From Hymenobacter monticola (GTDB lineage Bacteria > Bacteroidota > Bacteroidia > Cytophagales > Hymenobacteraceae): 64,000 nt of DNA. Below are positions 62,192-64,000 of this stretch, one piece after another. The stretch covers positions 112,476 through 176,475 of the forward strand of contig NZ_CP094535.1 in the NCBI RefSeq assembly GCF_022811645.1, in the 5' to 3' direction. The number at the start of each line of letters is the position of its first letter. Position 1 is the stretch's first letter. The notes under the pieces were generated by a model. The model was not told the DNA's origin and ran no database searches. It worked only from the letters and a program-made list of their open reading frames with translations. The translations under genes and the position numbers were made by a program.

Positions 62192-63400
62192 ATGACTCAG
62201 TACTATTATCCGCCCGAAATTGCGGCGGCACTATCGGCCCGCTGGCCCGCGCAGGGCTTGCCGCTGCCGGCCCCGCCGCTGCTCACGCAGCTGGTGATGG
62301 TGGCCTACCAAGCCAGCCTGCTGCAGGAAGAGGGGCGCCCGGTGAGTTGCTACCTGCTCTATGCCTCGCCCGAAGAAGTAGCCACTTTTCCGGTCGCGCA
62401 GCAGCACCACCTGGTGTTTGCCCAGCCGCGCCCGTGCAACGAACAGGAACTGCGGCGCCTGAGTCCCACGGTGCAGCGCGGCAACAGCGCGCTGGCCGTC
62501 TACCACGCCGCGGATGATACCCTTCAGATTTGGGGAGTCGTTTTCCTGGGTGCCAGTGGTGACTACGTGCTGGCCAATGCCCTCGATACCGACCACCTGC
62601 AGCCCAGCGCCTTGCTGCTGCACGTGCGGGCCCCGGGAGCCCTAACTTTTTACTGCGGCCGCAACCGGGTGCTCACGCTGCTGCAAGGCCGCATCGAGGG
62701 CCACGGCTTTCTGCAGTTTCCGGCCGCCTGGGCCCAGGGGCATTTCAACGCGGGCGAGGACGAGCAAATCGAAGTCCCCGCCGAAGCCGTTGAGGTGATG
62801 CTCGGCGTCGGGATGCAGCTGCTGCGCCGCAGCATCGGCCGGGTGCGCAACGATGGCCACGGCGGCATGCTGGTGCTCGTGCCCAATGACGGAATCCCCG
62901 ACCTGCTAGGCCCCCAAGGCTTGCTGCGCCCCAAGTACCGCGTGGAGCCGGACACGCATCATTTTGTTTCCTTTTTGGAAGCCATCATCAAACGCCTGAC
63001 CGAGCTGAATACCGTGAGCTGGCGCTTCTACCAGCAATCCGCTGATGCGAAGCTGCGCACTTTAAGCCACCAGATGGATTGGTTCACCGAGCTGCTGGCC
63101 GACCTGATGGCCGTCGACGGCGCCCTGGTCATCAGCCAGCATTTCGACGTGATGGGCTTCGGCGTAGAGATTCACGCCCCCCTGGTAACGGCGGACCACG
63201 TCTTCCGCGCCCTCGACGTGGAAGCTCATTCCCTGCAAGCAGTGCCCATCGACAGCGGCGGCACCCGCCACCGCGCCGCCTACCGGCTATGCGCCGCCGA
63301 CGCCCGGTGCCTGGTGGTGGTGGTGTCTCAGGACGGGGCCATCAAGTTTGTGCGCCAGTTGGCGGGCAAAGTCGTTTTCTGGGACCAATTGGCGCTTTAA
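62192..63400 (+). CDS. DACNV-type sensor with diadenylate cyclase (DisA_N-like) domain
   Basis: A 402-residue cytoplasmic protein. The C-terminal ~110 residues form a DAC domain: Asp309-Gly-Ala in AVDGALVISQHFDVMGFGVEI and Arg359-His-Arg in DSGGTRHRAAYRLC, the two motifs that bind and cyclise ATP to c-di-AMP. The N-terminal ~290 residues match the layout of the DACNV sensor proposed for nucleotide-signalling systems, though I identify it from the combination rather than a clear motif. The start GTG 62177 gives six extra residues; ATG 62192 is preferred. No c-di-AMP phosphodiesterase or effector is adjacent; the upstream neighbour is the patatin-barrel protein. Confidence 0.85.
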   Translation: MTQYYYPPEIAAALSARWPAQGLPLPAPPLLTQLVMVAYQASLLQEEGRPVSCYLLYASPEEVATFPVAQQHHLVFAQPRPCNEQELRRLSPTVQRGNSALAVYHAADDTLQIWGVVFLGASGDYVLANALDTDHLQPSALLLHVRAPGALTFYCGRNRVLTLLQGRIEGHGFLQFPAAWAQGHFNAGEDEQIEVPAEAVEVMLGVGMQLLRRSIGRVRNDGHGGMLVLVPNDGIPDLLGPQGLLRPKYRVEPDTHHFVSFLEAIIKRLTELNTVSWRFYQQSADAKLRTLSHQMDWFTELLADLMAVDGALVISQHFDVMGFGVEIHAPLVTADHVFRALDVEAHSLQAVPIDSGGTRHRAAYRLCAADARCLVVVVSQDGAIKFVRQLAGKVVFWDQLAL

Positions 63401-64000
63401 ATCTCCGGTGCTTTGCGAGGGGCGCGGTTTGGTACCCGCGGAAGGCATTAGAGATTTCTGTGAATCAAATAATTGGGCGATACCGGGTATTGCGCACATA
63501 TATCAATTAGCCCACTATGTCGATTCAATCCCGTAGCTTAATTTCCTCTCGTTTGTCACTTAGTATAATCTGGCAAAAACGGAGTCTCTATTTACGGCAG
63601 GATAGTTCAAGTTGATTAGAAAAGAAGGCGCATATGATACTAGGAAACCTATCAATGTTAAGCTTTTCCGTTTTAGGCAGCGAAATTCGGGTCCATTTTA
63701 CTGGACCGTTTTAAGTTATGAAAGGTGCGCCTTGTTGAGCGCCTCTCTCCTACCCTACAATCCAGCTAACAAGCCCCTTATTGGCGGCTCAAAAAGTGGG
63801 CTCTGAAAGATTTCAGCCTCGCAATTTGTGAGCTATGGTTTCTGAGCCACGTGTCACAGAGCGGTTATACTCGCCTCAACTACCGAAAGCAATTATTTGC
63901 ATTACCAAATTCGACACTTAAACCGCACTTTCAACATGACCACGCCTGTTGATATAACCACTTGTATGATGGTATAGCAACGGTCCTAACTCGCAGTCGT
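63401..64000. other. terminal region without a supportable gene
   Basis: About 600 bp, A+T-richer towards the end. A 64-codon frame (63612-63806, plus) has no recognisable content and is not called. No tRNA or terminator was identified. Confidence 0.5.

Noticed and set aside
59874-63400. Patatin next to a nucleotide cyclase, considered as a CBASS-type defence pair
   Set aside because: The patatin has a signal peptide and outer-membrane barrel, and the cyclase is a DisA-type diadenylate cyclase rather than a CD-NTase, so the CapV-type effector model does not fit.

Overview
The window looks like a piece of a GC-rich Bacteroidota chromosome, most likely Hymenobacter or a close relative. The basis is the family mix (TonB-dependent receptor tail, GH43/GH3/GH51/GH106 enzymes, xylAB, DUF4369/TlpA-type thioredoxin, LytS/LytTR two-component pair, VKOR-thioredoxin fusion, DACNV-type diadenylate cyclase), the lack of consistent Shine-Dalgarno sequences, and the strong G/C third-position bias. 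The genus is an inference; no rRNA, tRNA or CRISPR array was seen.

Layout. (1) 1-20181: a plus-strand plant-polysaccharide locus. It starts with the tail of a TonB-dependent receptor and a small secreted protein. After a terminator come GH43, GH3, xylulokinase, xylose isomerase, an SGNH acetylesterase, an SDR, GH51 arabinofuranosidase, two tandem GH106 rhamnosidase-type enzymes and an esterase. Together they can strip acetyl, arabinose, rhamnose and xylose from xylan or pectin side chains and feed xylose into the pentose phosphate pathway. (2) 20258-26114: a HipA/HipB-type module with a 48-bp palindromic operator, an SDR/AraC pair, and a LytS/LytTR pair. (3) 26204-33616: a minus-strand efflux operon of TetR, TolC, membrane fusion lipoprotein and RND pump, ending in an acyl-carrier-protein-like gene and headed by a 20-bp palindrome. 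(4) 34122-40764: DoxX, SDR, an A+T-rich island with a membrane-anchored protein of unknown function, a siderophore-interacting flavoprotein, a second ACP-like gene beside an MlaE-type permease, and a membrane class III nucleotide cyclase.

(5) 40906-54446: the most interesting part. Two related Tn3-family ends, an internally deleted miniature copy on the left and an intact 3953-bp transposon on the right, enclose about 8 kb of more A+T-rich DNA. This cargo is a peptide secretion cassette. It contains a six-cysteine peptide with a double-glycine leader, a VKOR-thioredoxin disulfide-forming protein with a degenerate C39 domain, a TlpA-like thioredoxin, a C39-peptidase ABC exporter and an HlyD-type adaptor. 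The outer ends of the whole 13.5-kb block are flanked by the same hexamer AATAAA, and joining the flanks recreates one continuous reading frame. The block therefore appears to have moved as a compound transposon.

(6) 54669-63400: a TetR regulator, a DUF2147 protein, a 5'-truncated OmpA-like gene, an unknown secreted protein, a glutathione peroxidase, a patatin with an outer-membrane barrel, and a DACNV-type diadenylate cyclase. The last 600 bases hold no gene I can support.
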